Assembly: GCF_900089495.1 (NCBI RefSeq)
Contig: NZ_LT605203.1
Location: 3,073,546 to 3,137,545, forward strand
Direction of reading: 5' to 3'
Origin: Thiomonas sp. X19
Lineage (GTDB): Bacteria; Pseudomonadota; Gammaproteobacteria; Burkholderiales; Burkholderiaceae_C
Length of the DNA stretch: 64,000 bases
In this document: positions 47,777 to 59,044 of the stretch, piece after piece
How the letters are laid out: every line of letters starts with the position of its first letter
Numbering within the stretch: position 1 is the first letter of the stretch
Notes under the pieces: generated by a model
The model's database searches: none
What the model saw: the letters and a program-made list of their open reading frames with translations, nothing else
What the model was told of the DNA's origin: nothing
Made by a program: the position numbers and the translations under genes

Positions 47777-48203
47777 AGATCTTTTCGGCGCGTTGCACGA
47801 AGGAATCGACAAAGGTCTTGGCGATATGGCCGAACACCGGGCCAATCACGGCTTCCACCAGCCTGCTGGAGAAGTGATAATGCAGTTCGAAGTCGATCTT
47901 GCAGGCCTTGTCACCCTCCAGCGGGGTGAAACGCCAGTGGCCCTGCAAATCGGAAAACGGCCCTTCCACCAGCCGCAGATGAATCTCACGCCCTGGGACC
48001 TGGGTGTTCACGGTGGTGAAACTCTGCCTCACCCCCTTGAAATCGATGCGAATGGTGGCGCGCATCCGCTCGGGCGTGGCCTCGTGCACCTCCGTCCCAC
48101 CGCACCAGGGAAGGAATTGCGGATACGAGGCCACATCTGTCACCAGACCGTACATTTGGCTTGCGCTGTACCAGATCAGAACGGACTTGTGAACGACGGC
48201 CAT
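47769..48203 (-). CDS. ratA: RatA-type START-domain protein (ribosome association toxin / coenzyme Q binding)
   Basis: Start at 48203; 144 residues with MAVVHKSVLIWYSASQMYGLV, DVASYPQFLPWCGG and a C-terminal FVQRAEKIYG, hallmarks of the RatA/Coq10 family. The E. coli member blocks 70S ribosome assembly when overproduced; the family fold binds hydrophobic ligands. It diverges from smpB with 60 bases between them, the standard arrangement in beta- and gammaproteobacteria. Confidence 0.88.
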   Translation of the reverse strand: MAVVHKSVLIWYSASQMYGLVTDVASYPQFLPWCGGTEVHEATPERMRATIRIDFKGVRQSFTTVNTQVPGREIHLRLVEGPFSDLQGHWRFTPLEGDKACKIDFELHYHFSSRLVEAVIGPVFGHIAKTFVDSFVQRAEKIYG

Positions 48204-48263
48204 GGGGAGAGTTCTTAAAATGGGCGATTGTAAAAAAGCGGCCAAGCGCCGCGACAACGCATC

Positions 48264-48722
48264 ATGAGCATCGCCGAAAACCGGAAAGCCGCTTTCAACT
48301 ATTTCCTCGAAGACCGCTTCGAGGCTGGTTTGGTGCTGGAAGGCTGGGAGGTGAAGGCCATCCGCGCCGGCCGCGCCCAGTTGCTCGACGGCTATGTGCT
48401 CATTCGTGACGGCGAAATGTTCCTGGTGGGCATGAATGTCACCGCCTTGCAAAGTGCTTCAACCCATGTGCGCCCCGATGCCAGCCGCACCCGCAAGCTG
48501 CTGCTGCACAAAGACGAAATTCGTCGCCTCATCGGCAAGGTGGAGCAGCGCGGCTACACCCTGGTGCCGCTGAACCTGCATTACAAAAACGCCCGCATCA
48601 AACTCGACTTCGCCCTGGGCCGCGGCAAGAAACTGCACGACAAGCGCGACACCGAAGCCAAGCGCGACTGGGACCGGGAAAAAGCCCGCATCATGCGCCA
48701 CGGCAGCAAACACGGCGGGTGA
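48264..48722 (+). CDS. smpB: SsrA-binding protein SmpB
   Basis: 152 residues, normal length. Signatures: [56 protein letters not shown] and a basic tail with [21 protein letters not shown]. It delivers tmRNA to stalled ribosomes. No tmRNA gene is visible near it. Confidence 0.95.
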   Translation: MSIAENRKAAFNYFLEDRFEAGLVLEGWEVKAIRAGRAQLLDGYVLIRDGEMFLVGMNVTALQSASTHVRPDASRTRKLLLHKDEIRRLIGKVEQRGYTLVPLNLHYKNARIKLDFALGRGKKLHDKRDTEAKRDWDREKARIMRHGSKHGG

Positions 48723-49026
48723 CGCCGCAGGGCGGCCCCTGGCCAGGCTTGCGCCTCACACTCCCGGTCCAAGAGCCTTTCCCTGCGCAGCAACTTGCGG
48801 GTTGGGGTGGCGCCCGCCCTGCGCTCCTGACGCCGTCCTCGCTGCTCCGCGCCGATATGGTCCATGAACCCAGCTGTCTTGCCGTCGAGCTGCTCTGAAT
48901 GGCGATGTGGGTCATCGCCCTGGTGAGCGCGGCACCGTCAGTGAACTAACTATTCCGACCCTGGTACGAAGGGGCGAGAGCCGCTGCGTTGAACGGGCAT
49001 GATGTGCTCCTTTTGCGCGCAAGCGC
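48723..49026. other. Non-coding region after smpB
   Basis: About 300 bases between smpB and the convergent SDR gene. Short open frames here have no coding signs and no RNA gene or clear terminator was recognised. Confidence 0.5.
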
Positions 49027-49773
49027 TCACAGTTCCTGCCGCGTGGGGCGGAACAAAATCTCGTTGATGTCCACATCCTCCGGCTGGCCGATGGCGAAGG
49101 CTACGGCCCGCGCGAAAGAGTCGGCAGAGATGGCATACGCCGCGTAAAACTGCTGGATGCTCTTGGCCACGTCCGGCTCGGTGATGCTATCGGGCAGCTC
49201 CGTCGCCACCGCCCCCGGCGAGATCACCGTGGTGCGGATGTTGTAGGGCTTGACCTCCTGGCGCAGCCCTTCTGACAACATCAGCACGGCGCTCTTGGTC
49301 GCCGCGTACACCGCGCTACCGGGCCGCACCTTGTGGCCAGCCACCGAGGAGACGTTGATGATGTGACCGGACTGTTGCCGCTGCATATGCGGCAGCGCTG
49401 CGGCAATGCCGTAGAGCACGCCCTTGATGTTCACGTCGATCATCCGGTCCCACTCGTCGATCTTGCGGCGCTCCAGCGGCGAGTGTGGCATCAGCCCGGC
49501 GTTGTTGATCAGTACGTCGATGCGTCCGTAGGTCTGCACCGCCATGTCGACCAGGCGCTGGACCTGGTCGGGGCGGGTGACATCCGTCGCGACGGCAAGG
49601 GCCTTGCCCCCGGCCCGCGTGAGTTCGTCGGCCAGGGAAACGATGCGATCGACGCGCCGCGCGCCAAGCACGACACTTGCGCCTTGCGCGCAAAGATGCC
49701 GGGCCGCCGCCTCGCCCAGCCCACTACTGGCGCCGGTGATGACGACGACTTTTCCCGTGATGTTGTTGCTCAT
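49027..49773 (-). CDS. Short-chain dehydrogenase/reductase
   Basis: Start at 49773 ([18 protein letters not shown]); 248 residues. Cofactor motif TGASSGLG (about residues 14-21), NNAG at about 90, and the catalytic Ser, Tyr-x3-Lys in NVSSVAG and YAATK are intact. The arginine pair in GARRVDR suggests NADP preference. It lies 31 bases downstream of the aldo/keto reductase gene on the same strand, so both are likely one operon. Substrate unknown. Confidence 0.88.
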   Translation of the reverse strand: MSNNITGKVVVITGASSGLGEAAARHLCAQGASVVLGARRVDRIVSLADELTRAGGKALAVATDVTRPDQVQRLVDMAVQTYGRIDVLINNAGLMPHSPLERRKIDEWDRMIDVNIKGVLYGIAAALPHMQRQQSGHIINVSSVAGHKVRPGSAVYAATKSAVLMLSEGLRQEVKPYNIRTTVISPGAVATELPDSITEPDVAKSIQQFYAAYAISADSFARAVAFAIGQPEDVDINEILFRPTRQEL

Positions 49774-49804
49774 GGTGTTTGCTCCGAAATGTCGTGGTAG
49801 CCGC

Positions 49805-50914
<1,110 letters not shown>

Positions 50915-50947
50915 CTATCTGCATGAGCTTATGAGTGGAGTTCATCA

Positions 50948-51739
50948 ATGGCACGCGAAGACCTGAATTCTCTTTTGGCCTTCCTCGCCGTAGCGCGGGA
51001 GCGCAGCTTCATCCGAGCGGCAGCGAACTCGGGGTTTCCCCGTCGGCGCTGAGCCATACGGTGCGCGGGCTGGAGACCCGGCTGGGGCTGCGACTGCTGA
51101 CGCGCACCACCCGCAGCGTCTCGCCCACCGAGGCGGGCGAGCGCCTGATGCGGACCTTGGGGCCGGGATTTGCCGAAATCGACGCTGAATTGCTGGCCTT
51201 GCGCGAACTGCACGATAAGCCCCCGCAGGCACCATCCGCATCACCGCCGCCGGGCACGCCGCCAATACCGTGCTCTGGCCCAGGCTGTCGACGGTGCTAC
51301 CCGACTATCCGGACATCCAGATCGAAATCTCGGAGGACTACGGCCTAACCGACATCGTGGCTCAGGGCTTCGATGCCGAGTACGGCTGGGCGAACTGGTG
51401 GAGAAGGACATGATCGCCGTGCGCATCGGACCGGACCTGCGCATGGCCGTGGTGGGCACGCCCGACCACTTCGCGCGGCACCCAGCGCCGCACACCCCGC
51501 AGGGTCAGTGGGTGTTCAACAGGAGCACGCCGATGCTGCGTGCAGCGCTGACCGGTGCCGGCGGCCTGGCCTACCTGCCTGAAGACTTGGCGCTGGACCA
51601 TCTCGCGGCGGCCCGACTGCAACGTGTTCTGGAGGGCTGGTGCCCGGCCTTCGCCGGCTACCACCTCTACGATGCGAGCCGCCGGCAATCCTCACGAGCC
51701 CTGGGTGTGATCGTCGAGGCGCTGCGGTTTCGGGATTGA
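50948..51739 (+). pseudogene. LysR-family regulator, frameshifted and internally deleted
   Basis: The start at 50948 gives MAREDLNSLLAFLAVARERS, the family's helix-turn-helix, but the frame breaks near 51023. Homology continues in other frames: LGVSPSALSHTVRGLETRLG, then RITAAGHAANTVLW after a second break near 51222, and again after about 51385. From HTPQ to GQWVFNRST roughly 30-40 residues of the effector domain are missing. It ends GYHLYDASRRQSSRALGVIV. Several independent lesions make it clearly non-functional. It is divergent from the aldo/keto reductase gene. Confidence 0.85.
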
Positions 51740-51850
51740 GATTCGCGCCCGGTCAGCATGGTCAACGCGCTTCAGGCGCCCAAAAAAACGGCCACCTCGC
51801 GGTGGCCTTGCCTCCTCGGCGGACTGAGCCCGCTCTCCTGTGTCGTGGCT

Positions 51851-53158
51851 TCAAGCCGCTTTCTTGTCGAAGAACTGTTCGTCCTCGGTCGAACCTTTGA
51901 GGGCAGCGGTGGACGATTCGTTTTCGATGGTGGTGGTCACGGCGTCGAAGTAGCCGGTTCCGACTTCGCGCTGGTGCTTCACGGCGGTGAAGCCCTTGTC
52001 GGCAGCGGCGAATTCGGCCTCCTGCATTTCCACGAAGGCGCTCATCTGGTTGCGGGCGTAGCCGTAGGCCAGGTTGAACATGGAGTAGTTCAGCGCGTGG
52101 AAACCGGCCAGGGTGATGAACTGGAACTTGTAGCCCATGGCGCCGAGTTCTTTCTGAAACTTGGCGATGGTGGCGTCGTCGAGGTTCTTCTTCCAGTTGA
52201 ACGAGGGCGAACAGTTGTAGGCCAGCATCTTGCCGGGGAACTTGGCGTGAATGGCGTCAGCGAAAGCCTTGGCGTAGGCCAGATCGGGCTTGCCGGTTTC
52301 GCACCACACCAGATCGGCATAAGGCGCATAGGCCAGGCCGCGCGAAATGGCTTGCTGCAGGCCGGGCTTGGTGCGGTAGAAGCCCTCCACGGTGCGTTCG
52401 CCGGTGCAGAACGGCTTGTCGTTGTCGTCCACGTCGGCGGTGACGAGGTCGGCAGCCTCGGCATCGGTGCGGGCCACCAACACCGTGGGCACACCCATGA
52501 CGTCCGCGGCCAAGCGCGCGGCAATCAACTTGGCCACGGCTTCACGCGTCGGCACCAGCACCTTGCCACCCATGTGGCCGCACTTTTTCACCGAGGCGAG
52601 CTGGTCTTCGAAATGCACGCCCGCGGCGCCGGCTTCGATCATGGACTTCATCAGTTCGAAAGCATTGAGCACGCCGCCGAAGCCGGCTTCGGCATCGGCC
52701 ACGATGGGGGCGAAGTAGTCGATGAAGCCCTCGTCGCCCGGGCTCTTGCCTTCCATCCACTGAATCTGGTCGGCGCGGGTGAGGGTGTTGTTGATGCGCT
52801 TGACCACGCTGGGCACGGAGTTGGCGGGGTAAAGCGACTGGTCGGGATACATCTCGCCGGCGAGGTTGGCATCGCCAGCGACTTGCCAGCCCGACAGGTA
52901 AATGGCCTTGAGCCCGGCCTTGACCTGCTGCATCGCCTGATTGCCGGTGAGCGCGCCCAGGGCGTTGACGAAAGGCTCGCCGTGCATGTCTTTCCACAGG
53001 CGATGGGCACCGCGTTTGGCCAGGGTGTGATCGACCATGACCGAGCCGCGCAGCTTCACCACCTCGGCGGCGGAGTACCCACGCTGGATGCCGGCCCAGC
53101 GAGGGTTGGTGGACCAGTCTTGCTGAAGTTGCTGAATTTGCTGCTCGCGCGTTGCCAT
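51851..53158 (-). CDS. aceA: Isocitrate lyase
   Basis: Start at 53158 ([15 protein letters not shown]); 435 residues, the normal length. The active-site motif [14 protein letters not shown] is intact at about residues 192-205, as are [21 protein letters not shown] and YNCSPSFNW. The enzyme splits isocitrate to glyoxylate and succinate in the glyoxylate shunt, allowing growth on acetate or fatty acids. Malate synthase is not in the window. A perfect inverted repeat at 53228-53242 lies 70 bases before the start. Confidence 0.95.
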   Translation of the reverse strand: MATREQQIQQLQQDWSTNPRWAGIQRGYSAAEVVKLRGSVMVDHTLAKRGAHRLWKDMHGEPFVNALGALTGNQAMQQVKAGLKAIYLSGWQVAGDANLAGEMYPDQSLYPANSVPSVVKRINNTLTRADQIQWMEGKSPGDEGFIDYFAPIVADAEAGFGGVLNAFELMKSMIEAGAAGVHFEDQLASVKKCGHMGGKVLVPTREAVAKLIAARLAADVMGVPTVLVARTDAEAADLVTADVDDNDKPFCTGERTVEGFYRTKPGLQQAISRGLAYAPYADLVWCETGKPDLAYAKAFADAIHAKFPGKMLAYNCSPSFNWKKNLDDATIAKFQKELGAMGYKFQFITLAGFHALNYSMFNLAYGYARNQMSAFVEMQEAEFAAADKGFTAVKHQREVGTGYFDAVTTTIENESSTAALKGSTEDEQFFDKKAA

Positions 53159-53227
53159 GAGACGATCTCCGGAAGTGGGAAGAAAGGATGCGGCAAGCTT
53201 ACATCTCATGTGCGCCGCACCATAGAG

Positions 53228-53242
53228 TTGTATCTTATACAA
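53228..53242. promoter_or_regulatory. Inverted repeat TTGTAT-CTT-ATACAA upstream of aceA
   Basis: Perfect six-base arms, 70 bases upstream of the aceA start in a very AT-rich 100-base stretch. It is a good operator candidate for glyoxylate-shunt control. The rest of 53159-53458 shows no gene. Confidence 0.5.
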
Positions 53243-53458
53243 GACTATTTTTTTATTCATTATTAATCAATATCTTGCGATCATTTTATTGCGATGTGGA
53301 ATGACAATTCGTGATTCTGAACACAAAACTCTTGCTGCGCAGCATGGTCTTTCCGCATAATGAAATCAAAATCGCATATTCTGAAATCCAACGGTTCAAT
53401 GCGCCTGAGCGGCGCGTCAAGCCTGGCAAGTTCAGTTCTGTGATCACCGCTCGAACCC

Positions 53459-54031
53459 ATGAACACCACTATCTCACCGCCCATGGAACGCCACGCGCCG
53501 CAAGATCTGCGCGATTTGTTCTGGTCCTTCAACCGCCTGACCCTTTCCGGCTTCGGCGGTGTGCTGCCATTCGCCCAGCGCGTGCTGGTGGACGAGAAGC
53601 AGTGGCTCAGCCGGCAGGAGTTCGTCAACCTGCTGTCCATCAGTCAGGTGCTGCCGGGGCCCAATCTCATCAACCTGGCGCTGATGGTGGGCCAACGCAG
53701 CTTCGGCTGGCGCGGAGCGCTTGCGGCGCTGGCAGGCATGTTGGCGGCGCCCCTGGCCATCGTGCTGTTCATCGCCGTCGGCTACTCCACCTGGGCGACC
53801 GTCCCCTTGGTGCACAACGCGCTGCGTGGCATGGAGGTGGTCACAGCCGGGCTGGTCATTGCCATGGCGCTACGCCTGGCGCCGGTGCTGCGGCTTGCGC
53901 GCACAGCGCCACTATGGGCTGCCGCGGCATTCGTCAGCGTGGGGCTGCTGCGCTGGCAGTTGCTTGGCGTCATGCTGGCGCTGGGACCGTTGGCCGTGCT
54001 GCTCGCACGCTTTGGGCGGCGGGCGCCATGA
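53459..54031 (+). CDS. chrA1: Chromate transporter, N-terminal-type half (short-chain CHR)
   Basis: 190 residues with membrane helices and the CHR-family start: LFWSFNRLTLSGFGGVLPFAQ, EFVNLLSISQVLPGPNLINLAL and a GQRSFGWRGALAALAG block. CHR proteins export chromate; in bacteria with the short form two half-size genes occur together. It overlaps the next half by ATGA, matching that arrangement. The pair may transport other oxyanions. Confidence 0.88.
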   Translation: MNTTISPPMERHAPQDLRDLFWSFNRLTLSGFGGVLPFAQRVLVDEKQWLSRQEFVNLLSISQVLPGPNLINLALMVGQRSFGWRGALAALAGMLAAPLAIVLFIAVGYSTWATVPLVHNALRGMEVVTAGLVIAMALRLAPVLRLARTAPLWAAAAFVSVGLLRWQLLGVMLALGPLAVLLARFGRRAP

Positions 54032-54573
54032 CGTTCGCGACCCTGAATCTGACTGCCCTACCCGGGCTGTTCGGCCACTTCATGCTGTGGTCGCTGCTGT
54101 CGATCGGCGGGGCCATCGGGCTCCTGCCCGATATGCATCGCTATCTGGTGGACGCGCAGCATTGGGTGACCGACGGGCAGTTCAATGCGGCACTGGCGCT
54201 GGGCCAGGCCTCGCCGGGGCCGAACATGATTTTGTTCGCCGCGCTGCTGGGGTGGCATGTGGCCGGGCTGATCGGTGCGCTGGCTGGCGCCATCGGCCTG
54301 ATCCTGCCGTCCACGCTCATCACCCTGGCCTATTTTCGCTACAGCAGCAGCAACCCCGAACACCGCTGGATCCAGGCGATCCACGATGGCCTCGCACCCA
54401 TCACCGTGGGTCTGCTGCTGTCTTCGGGCTGGCTGCTGGCGGCGCAAAACGTTCATGCCTTCCTGGAAGGATGCATCGTTGCCGTGGTGGTCGCTCTGAA
54501 TCTATGGACACGTATCAACCCACTCTGGCTTTTGCTCGGTGGCGCAGCAGCCGGCGCCCTCGGCTTGATGTGA
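54028..54573 (+). CDS. chrA2: Chromate transporter, C-terminal-type half (short-chain CHR)
   Basis: 181 residues, start in the ATGA overlap. It repeats the CHR pattern: FMLWSLLSIGGAIGLLPDMHRY, FNAALALGQASPGPNMILFAAL and LILPSTLITLAYF. With the previous gene it should form a heteromeric transporter. Several helices follow to the C-terminus. The nnr gene starts 12 bases later. Confidence 0.88.
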   Translation: MTFATLNLTALPGLFGHFMLWSLLSIGGAIGLLPDMHRYLVDAQHWVTDGQFNAALALGQASPGPNMILFAALLGWHVAGLIGALAGAIGLILPSTLITLAYFRYSSSNPEHRWIQAIHDGLAPITVGLLLSSGWLLAAQNVHAFLEGCIVAVVVALNLWTRINPLWLLLGGAAAGALGLM

Positions 54574-54585
54574 GGTCCGAACACC

Positions 54586-56259
54586 ATGATGCATCGCATG
54601 ACGGGTTTGCAACAGTGCGGCTCCCTGCCGGTCTGGGACACAGCCGCGCTGCGACGCATCGAACACGATGCAGCATCCGGTTTGCCGCCGCACTGCTTGA
54701 TGCAACGCGCGGGGGATGCCATTGCCCGCCTCGCGCGCGCCCGCTTCCCCCATGCGCGCCAGGTGGCCATGCTGTGCGGACCCGGCAACAACGGCGGCGA
54801 CGGCCTGGTCGCGGCCGCAGCCCTGGCGCGACATGGCTTGCAGGTTTCGGTGTGGATGGTGGCTTGCGGCGCGCCCGCCGACTGGCAACGTACGACACGG
54901 CCGGCCGACTGGCTCTGGGCCTTGCAACTGGCTCGCGACGCAGGCTTGCAACCGTTGCCGTGGACGCAAGACGCTGCAACATGGGCATGGCAAGGGGCCG
55001 ATCTCATCATCGACGCCTTGCTCGGCATCGGTCTCAACCGTGCGCCCGAAGGCGAGATGGCCGCTGCCATGGCCGCATTGGCGCAGCACCCGGCACCGGT
55101 CCTGGCGGTGGATCTGCCCTCCGGCTTGGCGAGCGACACCGGCACGGCGCCAGGAGAGATGGTTCGCGTCGAAGTCACGCTCACCCTGCTTGGCCTCAAG
55201 CCAGGCCTGCTGACCGGACCCGACGCCCACGCCTGTGGTGAGCTCTGGCTGGACGATCTGGACGCATGGGGCGATCTGGGCGACAGCGCCATCTCAAGAA
55301 AACGCCGGGCCGCCCCAAGTTTTCTTGACCCCCTCGGGGGGCGGCTGCTGCAAGGCAGCGGCCTGGGGGCTCTCACCCCTAAACCCGATGCCACCGCCAT
55401 GCTGCTCGGCGCGGCCGATGCCATCGCGGCATTGCCGCAGCCCGGATCGGCGGCGCACAAAGGCGAGCGCGGTGACGTGCACATCTTCGGCGGCGCGGCA
55501 GGCATGGCCGGTGCCGCCCTGCTTGCCGCCGGCGCCGCCCTGGCCTTGGGTGCGGGGCGCGTGTTCGCCGCCCTGCTCGACCCGCAAGCGCCATCGTTCG
55601 ACGCCGCCCGGCCTGAGCTGATGCTGCGCAAACCGCAGGCCCTGCTGGAGATGGTTCGCAATGCGCCCACGCGGGAAGGCCGATGCTGCGTGGTTTTCGG
55701 CCCGGGCGCGGGCATGTCTGCCGAGGCCTTGTCGATCCTGCAAGCGTTGCTGGCGCTCGATCAGCCCTTGGTCATCGATGCCGACGGGCTCAACTTGCTG
55801 GCAGGCCAGGCCCGTGACGGACTGCTTTGGCAGGCGCTGCAACAACGCCGCGCCCCAACCTGGCTGACCCCGCATCCCCGTGAAGCTGCGGGTTTGCTGC
55901 AGTGGGATACCGCCCGGGTGCAGGCCGATCGCCTGAGCGCCGCGCGAACCCTGGCTGCCCAGAGCCGGGCGCACTGCGTGCTCAAAGGCGCGGGCAGCGT
56001 GATGACCACGCCGGACGGCGCCACGTGGATCAACCCCAGCGGCAATGGCCTGCTGGCCACGGCCGGCAGCGGCGACGTGCTCACCGGCACGCTCGCCGCC
56101 TGCATCGCACCCGCCAGGAACCCGAATGCAGCGATTGCCGCCGCGCGCGCTGCCGTATGGCTCCATGGCGCCGGTGCCGACCTCGCCCGGGAAGAAGGCC
56201 AGGGCTTGCGCGCCGGAACCCTGCCCGACGCCATGGATCGCGCGGGGCACCGCTCGTAG
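54586..56259 (+). CDS. nnr: Bifunctional NAD(P)H-hydrate repair enzyme (epimerase + dehydratase)
   Basis: 557 residues. The N-terminal half is the YjeF_N epimerase (GPGNNGGDGLVAA at about residue 65; ALLGIGLNRAPEG; VDLPSGLASDTG). The C-terminal half is the carbohydrate-kinase-like dehydratase (AHKGERGDVHIFGGAAGM; VFGPGAGMSAEAL; LTPHPREAAGLL; NPSGNGLLATAGSGDVLTGT). It repairs damaged NADH/NADPH hydrates. Between the domains, at about residues 237-253, lies a segment encoded by the structured repeat also found in uvrA. Confidence 0.92.
   Translation: MMHRMTGLQQCGSLPVWDTAALRRIEHDAASGLPPHCLMQRAGDAIARLARARFPHARQVAMLCGPGNNGGDGLVAAAALARHGLQVSVWMVACGAPADWQRTTRPADWLWALQLARDAGLQPLPWTQDAATWAWQGADLIIDALLGIGLNRAPEGEMAAAMAALAQHPAPVLAVDLPSGLASDTGTAPGEMVRVEVTLTLLGLKPGLLTGPDAHACGELWLDDLDAWGDLGDSAISRKRRAAPSFLDPLGGRLLQGSGLGALTPKPDATAMLLGAADAIAALPQPGSAAHKGERGDVHIFGGAAGMAGAALLAAGAALALGAGRVFAALLDPQAPSFDAARPELMLRKPQALLEMVRNAPTREGRCCVVFGPGAGMSAEALSILQALLALDQPLVIDADGLNLLAGQARDGLLWQALQQRRAPTWLTPHPREAAGLLQWDTARVQADRLSAARTLAAQSRAHCVLKGAGSVMTTPDGATWINPSGNGLLATAGSGDVLTGTLAACIAPARNPNAAIAAARAAVWLHGAGADLAREEGQGLRAGTLPDAMDRAGHRS
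55295..55343 (+). repeat. Structured repeat inserted in frame in nnr
   Basis: CAAGAAAAC (55295-55303) and GTTTTCTTG (55319-55327) are perfect inverted arms, followed by a CCCCCTCGGGGGG stem. Reversed, the sequence equals 41345-41394 except for two substitutions and one indel; the two substitutions keep the stem paired. It falls at the domain junction of the enzyme. Confidence 0.8.
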
Positions 56260-56293
56260 CGCCCTGGCGGCAGCGCTCGACGGTGCGCTGATC

Positions 56294-58684
56294 TCAGTTC
56301 GTGCGGCTGCGCTTCTTGGCTGGAGATGGCTTTCCTGCCGCAGAAGCCTTGCGGCCCGCTGGCTTGCCGGCTGTCGCGCCCTGCCCCTTCGATGCCGCTG
56401 CCGACTTGGCCTTGGGTGCTTTCCTCGTCGCCGACTCGTCGGCAGGCGCCGACTGGCTTTGCATCGCCCCGCCGCCGCGCTTGCGCTTGGATGAAGAGGG
56501 CGCAAGCTCCATGGCCGCATGGGGCACGAACAAGCTGCTGTCGCTGTCGTCCATGGGCGTATCCAGCGGTGCGAGCATGGCTTCGAGGCGGCCTCGGCGG
56601 CGTGAGCCCGAACCGTTGGCAGTGCTGGGGGCGCCGGCCGGATGCAGGGGATCGGCCACCATGCGGAAGTCGATCTTGCGGCCATCCAGATCGACGCGGC
56701 TGACCTGCACCAGCACGCGGTCGCCCAGGCCGTAGCGCTTGCCGGTACGCTCGCCGCGCAGCTCGTTGCGGGCTTCGTCGAAACGAAAATACTCGGCGCC
56801 GAGCTCGGAAATGTGAATCAACCCCTCGACGAACAGGCTGGTGAGCTGCACGAAAATCCCGAAGCTGGTGACCGCGGTGATGGCGCCGACGAATTCCTCG
56901 CCGAGCTTGTCGCGCATATACCAGCACTTGAGCCAGCTCTCCACGTCGCGCGTGGCCTCGTCGGCCCGACGCTCGTTGGCCGAGCAATGCTGGCCCACGG
57001 CCTCCCACACCATGACGTCGGCCGATGAGGTCTTGGTGCGCTTGGGCACGACATCCTCGCCCGCCTTGAGCTTCGCCTGCGCCGCCTTGGATTTGGACTG
57101 CACGCTGGGCAGCGACAACACCAGGCTTTCGGGCGGTTGCAGCTTGTACTTGCCGCCGGCCAGAATGGCCTTGATGGCGCGGTGCGTGAGCAGGTCGGGG
57201 TAACGCCGGATGGGACTGGTGAAGTGGGCATAGGCGGTGTAGGCCAGACCGAAATGCCCGCTGTTGTGCGGCGTGTAAATGGCTTGCTGCATGGAGCGCA
57301 GCATGAGCGCGTTGATCTGCGCGGCATCCGGACGGTCGCGTGCGGCATCCGAGAGCTGCTGGTAGTCGGAGGGTTCCGGGTCGTCGCCGATATGCGCGGC
57401 AATGCCCAGGGTCTTGAGAAAACTGCGCAGCAGCGCGAGCTTCTCGGGCGTCGGCCCTTCGTGCACGCGGTAGAGGCCGGGGTGCTTGTTGCGCTCCAGA
57501 AAATCGGCCGCGCTGACGTTGGCCGCCAACATGCACTCTTCGATCAGCCGGTGCGCCTCATTGCGGGTGCGCAGCGCGATTTTCTCGATGCGCCCGCTGG
57601 CATCGCACACGATCTGGGTTTCCGGCACTTCGAGGTCGATCGCGCCACGCAGGCGACGCGCCTTGAGCAAGGCGGTATACACGTCGTACAGGTGCAGCAG
57701 ATGCGGCACCAGCGCGGCATTCGCCTGGGCCTCCGGCCCGCGCGTGTTCTCCAGAATCGCCGCCACTTCGGTATAGGTGAAGCGCGCCTGCGAGCGCATC
57801 ACGGCCGGATAGAACTGGTAAGCCTTGAGTTCGCCCTGGCTGTTGATGAGCATGTCGCTCACCATGCACAGCCGCTCGACCTTGGGGTTGAGCGAGCACA
57901 GGCCGTTGGACAGTTTCTCCGGCAGCATCGGGATGACGCGGCGCGGGAAGTACACGGAGGTGGCGCGGTCCAGCGCGTCGAAATCGAGCGGATCCCCCGG
58001 CTTCACGTAGTGCGACACGTCGGCGATGGCGACGATGAGGCGAAAGCCGTCTTCGCGGCCGATGCGGACCGGTTCGCTGTAGACCGCATCGTCGAAGTCG
58101 CGCGCATCCTCGCCATCGATGGTCACCAGCGGCACGTCGGTGAGGTCGTAGCGGCCTTCGCGATCCTTCTCGCGCACATGCCCGGGCAAGGCCGCGGCCT
58201 GCTTCTCCGTCTCGGCGCTGAAGCGATGCGGCACGCCATACTTGCGCACCGCGATTTCAATTTCCATGCCGGGATCGTGCAAGGCGCCAAGCACCTCGGT
58301 CACCTTGCCCATGGGTTGGCTATAGGGTGAAGCCGGCTCGGAAATCTCGACACTCACCACCTGCCCCACCTTGGCAGCGCCGATGCTGCTGGCCGGAATC
58401 AGGATGTCTTGCGCATAGCGCTTATCCTCCGGGGCCAACAGCCAAATGCCGTTTTCGTGCAACAGCCGCCCGATCACCGGCCGACGTGAACGCTCGAGAA
58501 TTTCGATCACCTGCCCTTCGGGCCGGCCGCGTTTGTCCTGCCGCACGATCTTCACCCGCACCCGGTCGAGATGCATGACCGAGCGCATTTGCTGCGGCGC
58601 CAGATAAACATCCTGCGCACCCTGCTCCGAAACCACGAGGCCATAGCCGTCGCGATGGCCTTGAACAATGCCTTCGACAATCAC
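56294..58684 (-). CDS. rnr: Ribonuclease R
   Basis: I favour the GTG at 58684 because AAAAGGAAT lies at the right distance; ATG codons at 58744 and 58825 are in frame but the latter is inside the tRNA region. 796 residues: a cold-shock-like start (GIVQGHRDGYGLVV), the RNB domain with DGEDARDFDDAV, an S1 domain near residue 640 and a K/A/S-rich basic tail. The N-terminal helix-turn-helix of many RNase R proteins is lacking. The enzyme degrades structured RNA 3' to 5' and assists trans-translation. Confidence 0.88.
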   Translation of the reverse strand: MIVEGIVQGHRDGYGLVVSEQGAQDVYLAPQQMRSVMHLDRVRVKIVRQDKRGRPEGQVIEILERSRRPVIGRLLHENGIWLLAPEDKRYAQDILIPASSIGAAKVGQVVSVEISEPASPYSQPMGKVTEVLGALHDPGMEIEIAVRKYGVPHRFSAETEKQAAALPGHVREKDREGRYDLTDVPLVTIDGEDARDFDDAVYSEPVRIGREDGFRLIVAIADVSHYVKPGDPLDFDALDRATSVYFPRRVIPMLPEKLSNGLCSLNPKVERLCMVSDMLINSQGELKAYQFYPAVMRSQARFTYTEVAAILENTRGPEAQANAALVPHLLHLYDVYTALLKARRLRGAIDLEVPETQIVCDASGRIEKIALRTRNEAHRLIEECMLAANVSAADFLERNKHPGLYRVHEGPTPEKLALLRSFLKTLGIAAHIGDDPEPSDYQQLSDAARDRPDAAQINALMLRSMQQAIYTPHNSGHFGLAYTAYAHFTSPIRRYPDLLTHRAIKAILAGGKYKLQPPESLVLSLPSVQSKSKAAQAKLKAGEDVVPKRTKTSSADVMVWEAVGQHCSANERRADEATRDVESWLKCWYMRDKLGEEFVGAITAVTSFGIFVQLTSLFVEGLIHISELGAEYFRFDEARNELRGERTGKRYGLGDRVLVQVSRVDLDGRKIDFRMVADPLHPAGAPSTANGSGSRRRGRLEAMLAPLDTPMDDSDSSLFVPHAAMELAPSSSKRKRGGGAMQSQSAPADESATRKAPKAKSAAASKGQGATAGKPAGRKASAAGKPSPAKKRSRTN

Positions 58685-58797
58685 TGTCAGATTCCTTTTG
58701 TTGTTGCTGCGCCGGAGCCGTGAGGCTCGCTGCACAATGTTCATTGCTTGCGCAGCATACTGGACAGCCTTGAATTTCCTGCTAAGATTCGACGCTT

Positions 58798-58882
<85 letters not shown>

Positions 58883-59044
58883 TATAGATAGACCGTAAAT
58901 GTGCAGTGTACGACAACCAATGCACATTTATATAAAAATCAATAGCTTATGAACAACAGGCCGTCCGTGGCCTGTTTTACTTTGTGCCCCCTGTGCACAG
59001 GTTTGCTACGCTCCGCTACTCAGAATCTACGCACGGAGTTACGC

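Noticed and set aside
48723..49026. A tmRNA gene near smpB
   Set aside because: No tRNA-like ends or tag-like reading frame could be found in the gap.
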